From Trema orientale (lineage: Eukaryota; Streptophyta; Magnoliopsida; Rosales; Cannabaceae), in assembly GCA_002914845.1 (NCBI GenBank), contig JXTC01000265.1:86392-150391 (forward strand): 64,000 nucleotides of DNA, written 5' to 3'. Shown here piece after piece: positions 10,593 to 21,300 of this stretch. Numbering within the stretch: the stretch's first letter is position 1; every line of letters starts with the position of its first letter. Under the pieces are notes generated by a model. It saw only the letters and a program-made list of their open reading frames with translations, did no database searches and was not told where the DNA came from. The position numbers and the translations under genes are program-made.

Positions 10593-10775
10593 CCTATATA
10601 TATGTATATTTTTGTCTTCTTCATCTCTTTCTAGTTAGTTTCTTTTTTTCGACTTCCTTGCCTTTCTCTCCTTTCATGAATCATGTCTTGCTTCTCTGTT
10701 AAAAAATTTCGTTAGTTTTTCTGGGGTTAGAAATTTTTGTTGAATTTTTTTTTAATATCTTTTTCTTTTGGGGGG

Positions 10776-10876
10776 ATCGTTTTGAGAAACCCAAATTTTT
10801 GAGTTATTTTTGCTAATAAGATATTTAGTGGATTAAATATTTAGGCTTTGGCTTTTTTATAAGAGATTTTAGTTTA
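10776..10876 (+). repeat. Direct repeat, copy 1 (partner 11928-12036)
   Basis: About 100 bp (ATCGTTTTGAG, GATATTTAG, GGATTAAA, TTAGGCTTTGG, TTATAAGAGATTTTAG) recurs at 11928-12036 in the same order and orientation. Its right end is the 9-bp duplication of the first MULE MITE. The partner has no MITE at the equivalent position. No coding sense is visible. Confidence 0.7.
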
Positions 10877-11048
10877 GGGCGCGTCTACAGTAGGGGCGCC
10901 CCTACGTAGGGTCCTGTCTATTCACCGTTGGATGGGAATCTGTTTATAAATAGATTCTCCACAGATTCCCGTTATTCCTCACAGATTCTCATCCAATGAT
11001 AATTAAGGCATGACCCTACATAGGGACGCCCCTACCGTAGCCATCCCC
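10877..11048. mobile_element. MULE-type MITE, copy 1
   Basis: This 172-bp element is flanked by an exact 9-bp duplication, TTTAGTTTA (10868-10876 and 11049-11057). Terminal inverted repeats of about 40 bp start GGG and contain CAGTAGGGGCGCCCCTACGT or a close variant. The interior has an inverted pair around CAGATTCCC. A 9-bp duplication with long inverted repeats points to the Mutator superfamily. It has no transposase. Confidence 0.85.
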
Positions 11049-11249
11049 TTTAGTTTAATGTGCCGTTTGTCACGGGAATTCTAAGGTTTCAATTGATGGA
11101 AAAGCTGAGTAAGATAAGTAAGATAATGTGATTGATGGAAAACCTAAATTACTGTGTTTGGAAGCATATAGGGATTTTGTCTTTGATTTTTCAAAATGTT
11201 AGAAAATTGTGTTTGGTTGCATATGTAAATGTAATGATTTTTAATATTT

Positions 11250-11403
11250 GGGGATGGCTACGGTAGGGGCGTCCCTACGTAGGGTCATGCCTTAATTATC
11301 GTTGGATGGGAATTTGTGGGGAATAACGGGAATCTGTGGAGAATCTATTTATATACAGATTCCCATCCAACGGTGAATAGACAGGGCCCTACGTAGGGGC
11401 GCC
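11250..11403. mobile_element. MULE-type MITE, copy 2, inverted and truncated
   Basis: Same family as 10877-11048, in opposite orientation. It starts GGGGATGGCTACGGTAGGGG and stops at GGGGCGCC, lacking about 18 bp of the outer end, so no clean target duplication remains. It shares CCTACGTAGG and CAGATTCCCATCCAACGGTG with the other copies. Confidence 0.8.
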
Positions 11404-11467
11404 AGTATTTGATAGAAATACATCAAATAATTATATCTTTGGGCAGTTTTATATATATTAAAAATAT

Positions 11468-11638
11468 GGGTGCGTCTACAGTAGGGACGCCCCTACGTAG
11501 GGTCCTGTCTATTCACGTTGGATGAGAATCTGTATATAAATAGATTCTCTACAGATTCCCGTTATTCCCCACAGATTCCCATCCAACGATAATTAAGGCA
11601 TGACCCTACGTAGGGACGCCCCTACCATAGTCATCCCC
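11468..11638. mobile_element. MULE-type MITE, copy 3
   Basis: This 171-bp element lies in the same orientation as copy 1, with both terminal inverted repeats. The flanks are TAAAAATAT (11459-11467) and TAAAAGTAT (11639-11647), a 9-bp target duplication with one mismatch. Confidence 0.85.
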
Positions 11639-11927
11639 TAAAAGTATATGTTATTTTTAGAACAAAATGAAATTCAATTTGTTAGAAGAAATAATGTATG
11701 TTGCTGTGAGCCTGTGGGTTTTAGATTAGGATTAATCTGAAATCCACATGTTTTAGTAAGTTTTGTTTAATCTCCTGATTTTACATTTTTAGGTACCAAA
11801 AATTCGAAACTCATAGCAAGCATATGAATCTTTCATATTTTCATCTTAATGCCCCAGCTAATCCTCATACCAAACATCGATCCTTTTTTTCATTGAAATT
11901 TTTAGTTTTTGTTTTTGTTGTTTTTAG

Positions 11928-12036
11928 ATCGGTTTGAGAAAAATTCTTTTAGTAGTTTTTTTTTTTTTTGCTAAAAAGATATTTACAGGATTAAAAAGTT
12001 AGGCTTTGGTTTTATTATAAGGAATTTTGGTTTAAG
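11928..12036 (+). repeat. Direct repeat, copy 2 (partner 10776-10876)
   Basis: Matches 10776-10876 with scattered differences. It ends TTTGGTTTA, the single-copy equivalent of the TTTAGTTTA duplicated around MITE copy 1, so it acts as an empty-site paralogue. Nothing recognisable as a gene is attached to either copy. Confidence 0.7.
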
Positions 12037-12277
12037 GGTGCTCTTGGATTGTTTTTTTTTTTTTCTTTCAAAAAACAGAAACTAAAAATTATTCGATCAA
12101 TATTGGGTTCGTTCGGAGCGTTATTTTTAGCTTTGAAAACAAATTAAACAATAATCCTACACAATAATACCAAATAGACCTTAAATAAGACATCACAATA
12201 TTGAGATTTGAAGATGATTAATAATGTCCATAATGAGAACATATAACTTCTGCAAGATTGAAGCAAAAACATTGCTC

Positions 12278-13674
12278 TCAATAATCATCAACAAGACCTT
12301 GAGAAAAGAGAGAAGCCAAAGCCTCCATATGATGTTTCTTCAAAACTAACCCAATCTCAACTCCGTCTCCATTTCTAGTGTCCGAAAAACTAATGGCTCT
12401 ATTCCTATCTATGGAAACCATATCCATCTTTCTTAGCTTTCCCCATCCATAATCAATATTGTAAACCTCAAACCGAGGTGACCCTGCAGTGGAGTAAAAT
12501 CTACCAGCGTTTGGAATAGCAGAAAATTTGGAAAGCCAATCCTCTGCTCCATCAATTTTCAAACTTTTTATGGCTTCACCAATTATTTTGACAGCCATAT
12601 CCAACCCAAAATCTTTTCCCACAAGCCCTTTTGTGTCTAGAGCCACCATCTTGCCACCAACACAGCTTGTAAGTTGGCGGTAGAAAGGGTCTAAGCGAGG
12701 CCTAAAATCAGCGGCGAATGTCATCAATATTGCCTTGTCGTTGTCCTTATTACTGCCTATAATTCCTTCAGCCTTGAGCAAGCACACAAGGGTATGGGCA
12801 TACGTTAAAGAAAAGGTCGATATGTGCGGAAGTGGATGATGTCGTTCCATGTTTGAACGTGTCAATTGGAAGGTACCTCGAACTAAATGAGATGAAGCTG
12901 GTTCACCCTCCCAACACATTAAGCTTCTGTTATTGGGTCCTCTTTGATCTAGCCAGTGCTTGACATAGATTGAATCAAGCCTAGCTGGGTACTTGACAAC
13001 GCTTCTGTCGTAGAATGGTTTGAGCTCCGGAGGCAAGGAGCCGAAGAGGACTCTGCTGATGACGAACACGATCGGTACGTGAGAGCCCATGATTTGAGGA
13101 ACAAGTATCCAGTCTTACCGTCGAGAATCGCATGGTGCGCGACCATTTCGATGGAAAATCGAGAGTTCAGAAATAGAGTGACTTGCAATGCCAAGGTCAC
13201 AGCTCGGTCGTGTGACATTGCCAAGTTGGGTAGGAGAGGATGGTATTCTGTGGCTTGGAGAATATCTTCACTGCCCGAGAGGAGATTGAAATCGGCGTCG
13301 GACTCGGCCACGGTTAGTGAAACGGCGTCTCCTTCGGCGCAAACGACAACGGGTTTGTGGGAGGATTCGGGCCAAGTAAGGTTACCAGCGAGAGGAAGGA
13401 AGTGTTGGAGGGTGAGAGATAAGGAGTGTTTGAGTCGTTGGAGAATGGCGGAGTGGAAAAACGCTGTCGTATTAGTATTTGGGTCATCTAAGGTTGGAAA
13501 CTCGTAGAAGAAAAGACGTTGAACAGGTGGAAACCTTAACCAGATCAAGTCGAAAAAAGTGAGAGGGAGAGACTTCGGAGTAGTTGAGTGGGGATCTAGA
13601 GATCATGAGGCTGAAACAGTTGGAGGAGCCACCTTGCAGACCTCAAATATTCTCACCGTTTGAGCTTGCTCCAT
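12278..13674 (-). pseudogene. BAHD acyltransferase pseudogene (one stop, one frameshift)
   Basis: The start codon is at 13672-13674 and opens MEQAQTVRIFEVCKVAPPT. An in-frame TGA at 13603-13605 (codon 24) ends it. The frame then runs open through WLRFPPVQRLFFYEF and the HXXXD motif HHAILDGKT to about 13040, where a frameshift occurs between SWALTYRS and LPPELKPFYDRS. The rest reads to a normal C-terminus with DYGWG in place of DFGWG and stops at 12278. The middle, around RHHPLPHIS, is shorter than in the intact copies. Few lesions suggest recent loss. The Gypsy element 13717-24715 sits 42 bp upstream of the start codon and separates the gene from its promoter. Confidence 0.9.
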
Positions 13675-13716
13675 TGTGGCCTTTTGCTTTTGCTTCTTGC
13701 CTAGCTTCGTGGGAGT

Positions 13717-14318
13717 TGTTGACAGAGATTTTGTCAACAATGAATATAGAAAATTGCGAGATGTGGCTTGTGTGTGAAAATGATTGATAAAGCAAAGTAA
13801 ATAAGGAGAAGAATTTTATAGTGGTTCAGCCCCAAAAAAGATGAGCCTACATCCACTGTTCTTCACTATTTTCTGGAGAATTACAAGAGTTTTTCTAAGC
13901 TTCAAGGTGAGAGCAAAGAGAGAATTTCAGAGAGAGTGTATAGTGGAGTGATTGTGTCGTATCTAACAATGAGATTGAGCCCCCTTTATATAGGTGAGGG
14001 TGGCTCAATGTTTCCTAATTACACAATAGGTAAGTACATAATCAGAAAATATAATTTTGGGTAACAACATACAATCGGGTAACATCTCGAACTAAATAAA
14101 GGAATTACTCGATCTCCATTCAGAAGCTTGTTTCTTTTTCTTTGTAAATTACCCATTTAATGAAGCTTGAACTGGTTTCCTTTTTCATGCTGGCCGCACC
14201 TATCGCATCTGGAGGAGGTCGCACTTCAATCAAGAAAACACATGTGCGGCCTGGTGTAGACCGATTGTTAACTTTCCTTTCTTGGCGTTGACTGATGTGG
14301 ATTTAAGATCGCATAACA
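13717..14318 (-). repeat. 3' LTR (left) of Gypsy 13717-24715
   Basis: 602 bp, from TGTTGACAGAG to GCATAACA in plus orientation. Its first bases form a small inverted repeat, TGTTGAC/GTCAACA. It contains minus-strand TATATAAA at 13985-13992. Confidence 0.95.
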
Positions 14319-14331
14319 ATTTCCTCCCAGC
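14319..14331 (-). other. Polypurine tract of Gypsy 13717-24715
   Basis: On the minus strand AGCTGGGAGGAAAT leads straight into the TGTTATGC start of the 3' LTR. This confirms that the element is transcribed right to left. Confidence 0.75.
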
Positions 14332-15399
14332 TCCATTAGTCTTTAGGCTAAATTGAGCTTCCTATTTTGGTAAATGCGAGCTTAAGAATGCGATGTTGTG
14401 AGGTCATCTCGAAACCCTTGAAGAGTCGTCAAATCTTGAATCAGTTCTTTTTTGCACTTTTCCTGATAGACGCCACCACGTATCAATTTTTTCTCAAGAG
14501 TAACGAAACTCGAGGAGACTCCTCCGTTTCTCGAGCAATTGTGATGATAGCGCTGACATCAGCCGTCGTTTTGTTTCAAATCGAAATTCAAATTTCGAGA
14601 ATTAAATTCACTTAATTTCAGAATTCAATTCCCGCGTGAATCTCGGCCATCAGATCCAAAAAGTAAATGTCTTGATCTACGGTTGTGATTTGATGAATCT
14701 TTAAAATAAATAAATACCCCTTCTTCTTTTCCTCTTTCCTTCTTTCATTTTCTCAGAAATCTGAAACACCTGTAAGCCAGAAAATTAACTCGGTGCTCCG
14801 ATTTGCTCTTCAACCATCTTCTCCGGCGGTCTTCACCAAAACCTTCCAGGCAACGTTTCAAGTCCTTGAAAACAAGGTTAGCATCCGCCCTTCTCACTCT
14901 CATTTTCCTTAATATTTGTCGTTTATTACACACTGTGATTTCCATAGAACTGGACTCTGATAATAAGAGAAATCTGGAACTTAGATGAAGAACCGTAGAG
15001 TATAATATCAAATTTTCAGAATTCTTCCTTATTATTTTGATGAATTAATAGACGAACCCACAGGAGGAGATTAAGATTCGAAATGTTGATATCAAATCAG
15101 ACATAGAGATAGGTAAATCGAATGACAGATTATTAAAGAACTACTCGAACACTTTAGACGAACTCAAAGATCGCTTAGAGGACTGTCGAGATCTAGAGTA
15201 GTCGAATAGCTTGTTGTTGACAAATTCTAGGGTTTGTAGCCCCAAATTGTCCCAAACTGCTCGCATATAGTGGGTATTCCTGTAAAAATAGATAATAATA
15301 CGCTTATTTCTAGGTCGCATTTTAGGTTAGTATAACTCAATAATTTTACCTGTAGGATGATGCTCGCATAGGATTAAATATTTCCTGTTTATTTTTCAG
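14332..15399 (+). promoter_or_regulatory. Upstream/leader region of the antisense Gypsy gene
   Basis: About 1.07 kb without convincing coding sequence lies between the purine tract and the antisense start codon. A TAAATAAATA box near 14705-14716 is followed by a pyrimidine-rich tract (cttcttttcctctttcc), as in plant promoters. AACAAG|GTTAGC near 14873 could be a donor. The sequence just before the ATG (tttatttttcag) is a good acceptor, so a 5' leader intron is likely. Promoter activity is inference only. Confidence 0.35.
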
Positions 15400-17677
15400 A
15401 TGTCTAGTAGCGAAGAGTTTAGGGAGGGGAATGCGTTCTCAGGGGAGTCGTCATTCTCTGACGCGAGCACAAAGACTAGCTCTATAGATCTGGATGATTA
15501 TATAGAGCAACCCGAAGTAGAAATAACAGGGACTGGACAAAGTAGTCCTCGCATAGGTGACCTCCCCCAAAACCAGTGGCCTCAACACATTAGGGATGCC
15601 CCTGAATATGCGAGAGGGTACCAGTATGTAGAGGATGATTGGTCGTGTACTAACATAAAGACGAGCTGCAGCACGAACAAGCTCGAGAAGATCATTCGTA
15701 ACTATAACATCAACATACTACTTCGTCTTCCCACAGAATTTAATCGACTACATACTCCTCCTCGCGGTACTGCCTCATTCTCAGAGGCAGTTCTCAGATG
15801 CGGTGTCCACCTCCCGCTCCATCCATACATCAAATCAATCGTCGACTATTACGGAGTCGTCCCTTATCAGCTAACCCCAAACACTTATAGATATATGGTA
15901 GGCTTGTATATACTATACCATAAACTTAGACTAGGATCACCTACTCCTGAAGAATTCACTTGGTTCTACCAAGTGAAGTCAAACCCTTCAGATTTTGGCT
16001 TCTTTTATGCGGGCAAATGGTCGAATCAGGCAATAAAGACCATCCATGGAGTTTGCAATAACATAAGAAAATGGAAAAATCCATTCTTCCATTTTGATTA
16101 CGCTGACAACGGGTTCTTCCAAAACCCTGGTAAGTGGTTCTCTATCTCGACTTAAAACTCCATAAATATACTTTACCTGATCGTATTTATATTTCATCGC
16201 AGATAACAAAGAGCGCTCAGGACTTAACGAGGCACAACTCGCAAGAGTTTACAAGATAAACGACCTTCCAGTTGAAGAATTTGATTGGAAGAAGCTTGGG
16301 ACAACCAAGAACTTAATCGCTTGCAGGCTATTCCCAAAAGGTGCCGCGCTCCCCTACTCTGCGAATCGTCCATCAAAGCCCTCGAGCTCGAAGAAAAAGA
16401 AATCGAGGAGGCAGAGAGAGACAGGTGGTGTTTCGTCCTCCAAGTCCAGGAAAAGAAAAACACTTACTCCTCCTACTGTCGAATTATCTCCAGAAGCTTC
16501 ATCTCATATAGCCTCTCCACCGCAAGAAGGTAATTTTCCTCTAATCTCTCTTTTATCGCATTACATACCTCGCATGCTAACAAATCTTCATTTGTACAGA
16601 TATGACTATCGGAAGCGGTCTGCGAGCTCCTTCTTCAACTCTTGGATCTATGGCAAGATCCAAGACCCCAGACAATACGCCCCTCTCAACAAAAGGGAAA
16701 GAGAAGATCGACTCTTCTAAAAAGAGAAAAGTCGCCTTCGAGAATGTCCCGACTAGCTCGCCTCCTCCCCGGCCTTCTATGCCGACGAGCTATCCTGAGC
16801 CATCCAAGGTACCAGCTACTTCCTCTGCGGGGGCTAGCCAGGCTGACAAAGACGAAGAGATCTTCGCACATCTTCGTCAACTACCAGAAAAGGCTGGCCT
16901 GAGTGTGGCCTTCATTGATCGCTTCACCTCAGATGAAGTGTGGGAGACGATGAAGAAAAGGTCTCCTAGGATCGCATTCAGTGCCGCAATGCGAATGCTC
17001 GCAAATGTAAGTTTCTCAGTTTCTTTAAATTCTTGGACGCTTTCCTTGCGCTAATATGTTTTATATTTCAGACTGCTACAGCTGCTGTGTTGATGTATGA
17101 CCCGGTCCTTGAGTGCATAGAAAAGGGTGAAAAGGTCGAAGAGATGACCCAGGCACTCGAGGACCTGAAGAAGACTTGTGAGGACCAGAAGAGTTCCTTT
17201 GAGTCAGAGAAGAAGCGGCTGTGCGAGGATCTGGCTAAGGAAAAGCTCGAGAAGAAGCGGCTTGAAGAGGAGAATGCAGAGCTAAAGAAGACCATCTCTC
17301 AACATCCAGATGCTTTAAGAGAGGTAGCTAAAGAGGCGGGTCGCAAGGCTGTTGAAGAGTTCAAGGCTACTGAAGGCAAGGAACTCGAAGAGAAAGCTAG
17401 CGATCTTGCCTCATCGACCATAATCTATAATATCTTCTGCGAGCATCCGGAGTTCGACTTTTCCATTCTTGGTGAGGATGTTGTCGAACTTGTTGAGAGG
17501 ATGTTGTCGAACTTGTTGAGAGTTGGAAGCAGAGTGAGGCCGCAGAAGCATCAAAAGTTAGGGAGGATGCACCTGCAGAATAGGCTTTATATATATATTT
17601 TATGTAAAATTTTAAGACAAATGCTTAATATTTTTGTAATATATTTTGCTCGCACACAGGTGTGGGCTTTATTCTAA
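15400..17677 (+). CDS. Antisense additional gene of the Tat element, Transposase_28-like, four exons
   Basis: Four exons join in frame through GT-AG introns: 15400-16129, 16203-16529, 16600-17006 and 17072-17677, giving 689 codons. Exon 1 contains a domain like the Pfam Transposase_28 family of plant Gypsy elements: LRCGVHLPLHPYIKSIVDYY, a PNTYRYMVGLYIL stretch and FTWFYQVK. Exon 2 is basic (KKKKSRRQR, KSRKRK), suggesting nuclear targeting. Exon 3 is Ser/Pro-rich with another KKRK. Exon 4 is a long charged coiled coil. A 23-bp tandem duplication at 17474-17519 shifts the frame, so the tail after about residue 605 is abnormal and the older stop TAG at 17581-17583 is bypassed. No other lesion is seen, in contrast to the ruined gag-pol on the other strand. 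Its function is unknown in the family. Confidence 0.7.
17474..17519 (+). repeat. Perfect 23-bp tandem duplication in the antisense gene
   Basis: The unit starting GAGGATGTTGTCG occurs twice with no mismatch (17474-17496, 17497-17519). Because 23 is not a multiple of three, it shifts the last part of exon 4 into another frame. Confidence 0.95.
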
Positions 17678-18306
17678 GAATTTTTTTTTTGAACGTTTAT
17701 TCCTGCAAAATGAAAACAAACAGAATACTATAAATGTATATAATTTAACCAAGTAGTCAATTACTAAGTGACTGATCGGTACGCTATTGCGATTCGAATC
17801 CGACTAACTTAAAACGAGTTTTAAGTGTTAGGATAGGTTACATCGCTTAAGAAAAACAACGAACGTGAGTGATGCTAACTCAATATTTGTTTTTCAAAAG
17901 TTCTATGTCAAAATAGAATATAGCAAGATATCATATCGAACAATGAACGTTTTGCTTAATTACTTTGCTGTTCGAGGAGGAAAATTGCGTAATACGACAT
18001 GCTATGGCATGAAGCGAGGAGAAAATCCTAAGATTTTAAGAAATTTTAGAAATTTGGCGATCTAAAATTCCAACCCTTCTAAATGAACGTTTTGCATAGT
18101 TCCTTAGGAAGCAAGTAGGAGATGACGATCTGATTCCACTTCCCTCCCAAGTTTTATGATGTTCGAAGACTGCCATAAAACTACAAAAGTCGAACGAAAT
18201 CAAGTACAATCGAAGTATGAAGAAATAACATCTTTATTGATGAATTCCAATAAATAACAGGATGTCTCAGGCATTTTTGAAGATCTATGAAGATATACAT
18301 GAAGAT
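17678..18306. other. Spacer between the convergent Gypsy genes
   Basis: No coding sequence is seen. It separates the 3' ends of the antisense gene and of gag-pol, which converge on it, so terminators for both are expected here. Confidence 0.5.
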
Positions 18307-21300
18307 TTACTGATAATATCGACGAAGTTGCTCTGCATTCCATGCATGCTCGATCTTTTGTCCTCCAGTACGAGCAAGCTTGTAAGTCCCAGGTCGAATG
18401 ATGGCATCAATAACATATGGTCCTTCCCAAGAAGGTTCAAATACACCAGCACCTTGCTCTTTAGTGTTAGGTAAAACTTGTCGAAGAACAAGATCACCAA
18501 CTTTGAATTCTCTATTTTTGACTTTAGAATTGTAATATCGAGCAGTGCGCTGTTGGTATGATGTAATCCGTAGTTGAGACTATTTGCGCCTTTCCTCCAA
18601 AAGATCGAGCTCAATCCTCATCAATGTATTATTTTGATCTTGCTCGTATGTAGATCGTCATAGAGAGCTCGCACCAATTTCAACTGGCACCATTGCTTCG
18701 TAGCCGTAAGTTAAAGAGAACGGACTCTCTCTAGTTGTGGTTCTTTGGGTGATGCGATAAGTTCATAATACTTCGGGAAGTATTTCTGGCCAAGCTCCCT
18801 TATGCTCTTCTAACTTCGTCTTCAAGTTTTGTTTAAGTATCTTATTAATAGCTTCAACTTGACCATTGGCTTGCGGATGGACGACTGCGGAGAAGCTTTT
18901 CTTGATACCTAAGTTATCATAGAAGTTGCGAAACTCGTCGCAGTCGAATTGCTTTCCATTATCAGAAATTTTAGTGTGTGGTATACCATAACGACAGATT
19001 ATAGACTTGTAAACAAAATCTGTCATCTTCTTTGTAGAAATGGTACTTAAAGCTTCCGCTTCCGTCTACGTAGTGAAGTAATCCACTGCGACTACCGCAT
19101 ATTTTAATCCATCTCGTGCCAACGGGAGTATTCCAATAATATCTATTCCCCAAACTGCGAACGGCCATGGGCTAGTCATCGAAGTTAAAGGAACATGTGG
19201 CATTCGAGGAATAGTTGCAAATCGCTGACATTTGTCGCATTTCCGAGCGAACTTTATTGCATCCTTCTTCATAGTGGGCTAAAAGTATCATTGTCTAAGG
19301 GCTTTGTTCGTACGTGTCTGCCCCCCAGAATGATTCCCGTATATCCCTTCATGAATTTCCTTCATAATATAGTATGCCTGTTCTTCGTCAACACATAGCA
19401 ATAATGGCGAACTAAAACTTCTCCGATAAAGTTTCCCATCGTAGATAATATAGCGAGCTGCCTTCATCTGAAGTCGTTTTGCATCGTCTTTTTTCTCGGG
19501 AAGTTCACCATTTTGTAAATACTTCATTATAGGATCCATCCATGTAGGTCTCTGATGAACTGGCATGGTCACTTGAGGCTCCACTTCGAGGCTTGGTTTT
19601 GCGAGGAATTCAACTGGCACTACCTTCAATAGTTCTGCATCTTTTGTCGAAGCGAGCTTGGCTAGAGCATCTGCTTGAGTATTTTTAGCTCGAGGAAGAA
19701 GTTGAATGTTGTAAGCGGTAAACATCGAGAACAGTCATTGCGCCTCTTGTAAATAAGCGAGCATTCTTCCCCCTACTGCTTGGTAATCGCCAATCACTTG
19801 ATAAATCACCAACTGGGAGTCACTGTATACTTCGATCATCTCGACCTTCATTTCTTGTGCGAGCTTGAGTCCAGCTATTAACGCTTCATATTCTGCCTCA
19901 TTGTTTGATGCTAGAAATTCGAATCGAAGCGCACAATGAATACTATGCCATTCAGGACTGATTAGCATTAAGCCCCCACCAGCTCCACTCTCATTTGATG
20001 ACCCGTCGACATAGAGTTTCTACAGTCTTGATAAGTCCAAGGCAGGTTTTTTGATTACTTCGATGGAAAGATTGACGTCATAAGTGAACTCTGCAATAAA
20101 ATCCACGAGAGCCTGACATTTGATCGCAACACGAGGTCAGAAATTGACGTCGAATTGGCTCAATTCAACCGCCCACTTGAGTAATTGTAAGACCTGCTTT
20201 AGTGGAAAATTTGTAAAAATCTCAATGGAATGTGCATGAAAATAAGGTCGAAGTTTCCTGGATGCGATAACAAGTGCTAACGCTAACTTCTCCATCTCTG
20301 GATATCTCGTTTTGGCATCAAGTAATCTCTTACTTACATAATAGACAGGTCGCTATATATTTTTTTCTTCTCGAATTAACGCGGCACTTGTTGCATATTT
20401 GGAAACAGCGAGATATAAGTACAAATTTTTCCCCGATTTTAGTTTTGATAAGAGTGGAGGAGAACCCAAGTGTTTCTTTAGTTCTTGGAATGCCTGCTCG
20501 CACTTTTCGGTCCACTCAAACTTCTTCGATCCTTTCAGCACTTCGAAGAATGGTTGGTATTTATCAGTAGATCTAGATACAAATCGACTTAGTGTGGCCA
20601 CTCTTCCTGCCAGGCTCTGCACGTCTTTTGGTTTGCGAGGCGACTGCATGTCAATTAGCGCTTGAATTTTTTGTGGATTAGCTTTAATACCTCGCTAGTT
20701 GACCATGAATCCCAGAAATTTTCCGAATCCTACACCAAATGCACATTTCTGGGGATTTAGCTTCATCTGGTACTTCCGGAGAATTTTGAACATCTCGTCG
20801 AGATGTTTGACATGATTTTCAGCTTTCTTCGACTTCACCAATATATCGTCAACGTATACCTCCATTATTTTGCCAATTTGTTTTATAAACATCATATTAA
20901 CAAGACGTTGATAAGTTGCTCCCGCGTTGATGAGTTCGAAGGACATCTTCTTGTAGCAGTACAACCCTCGATCAGTGATGAATGAAGTATGCTTCTCATC
21001 TAATTCGTACATGGAGATCTGGTTGTATCCAGAATATGCGTCTATAAAGCTCAAGAGTTCGTGTCCTGACGTCGCATCCACAAGCTGATCGATTCTTAGA
21101 AGCGGAAAACTGTCCTTCGGGCAGACTTTGTTGAGGTCAGTGAAATCGATACAAGTTCTCCACTTTCCGTTGGGTTTCTTTACCAAAACTGGGTTTGCGA
21201 GCCAGTTCGGGTAAAAAGATTCTCTGATGAACCTAATTTCGAGCAGCTTGTCCACCTCTTCCTTTAATGCAACGTAGCGTTCTGGATCCATTGCTCTTTT

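Noticed and set aside
13079..13507. Plus-strand 142-codon frame, with similar ones at 8061-8381, 34506-34849 and 48218-48499
   Set aside because: These recur at the same place opposite the HXXXD region of each BAHD copy and follow from its codon bias. They have no start context or homology of their own.
14745..15011. Minus-strand 88-codon frame between the Gypsy 3' LTR and the antisense gene
   Set aside because: It has no homology I recognise and lies in the probable promoter/leader of the antisense gene, with an overlapping plus-strand frame of equal quality.
16285..16533. 82-codon plus frame rich in Glu (IKALELEEKEIEEAERDR)
   Set aside because: It is a shadow of exon 2 of the antisense gene. 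The spliced frame from exon 1 reads KKKKSRRQR there and joins correctly to exon 3.
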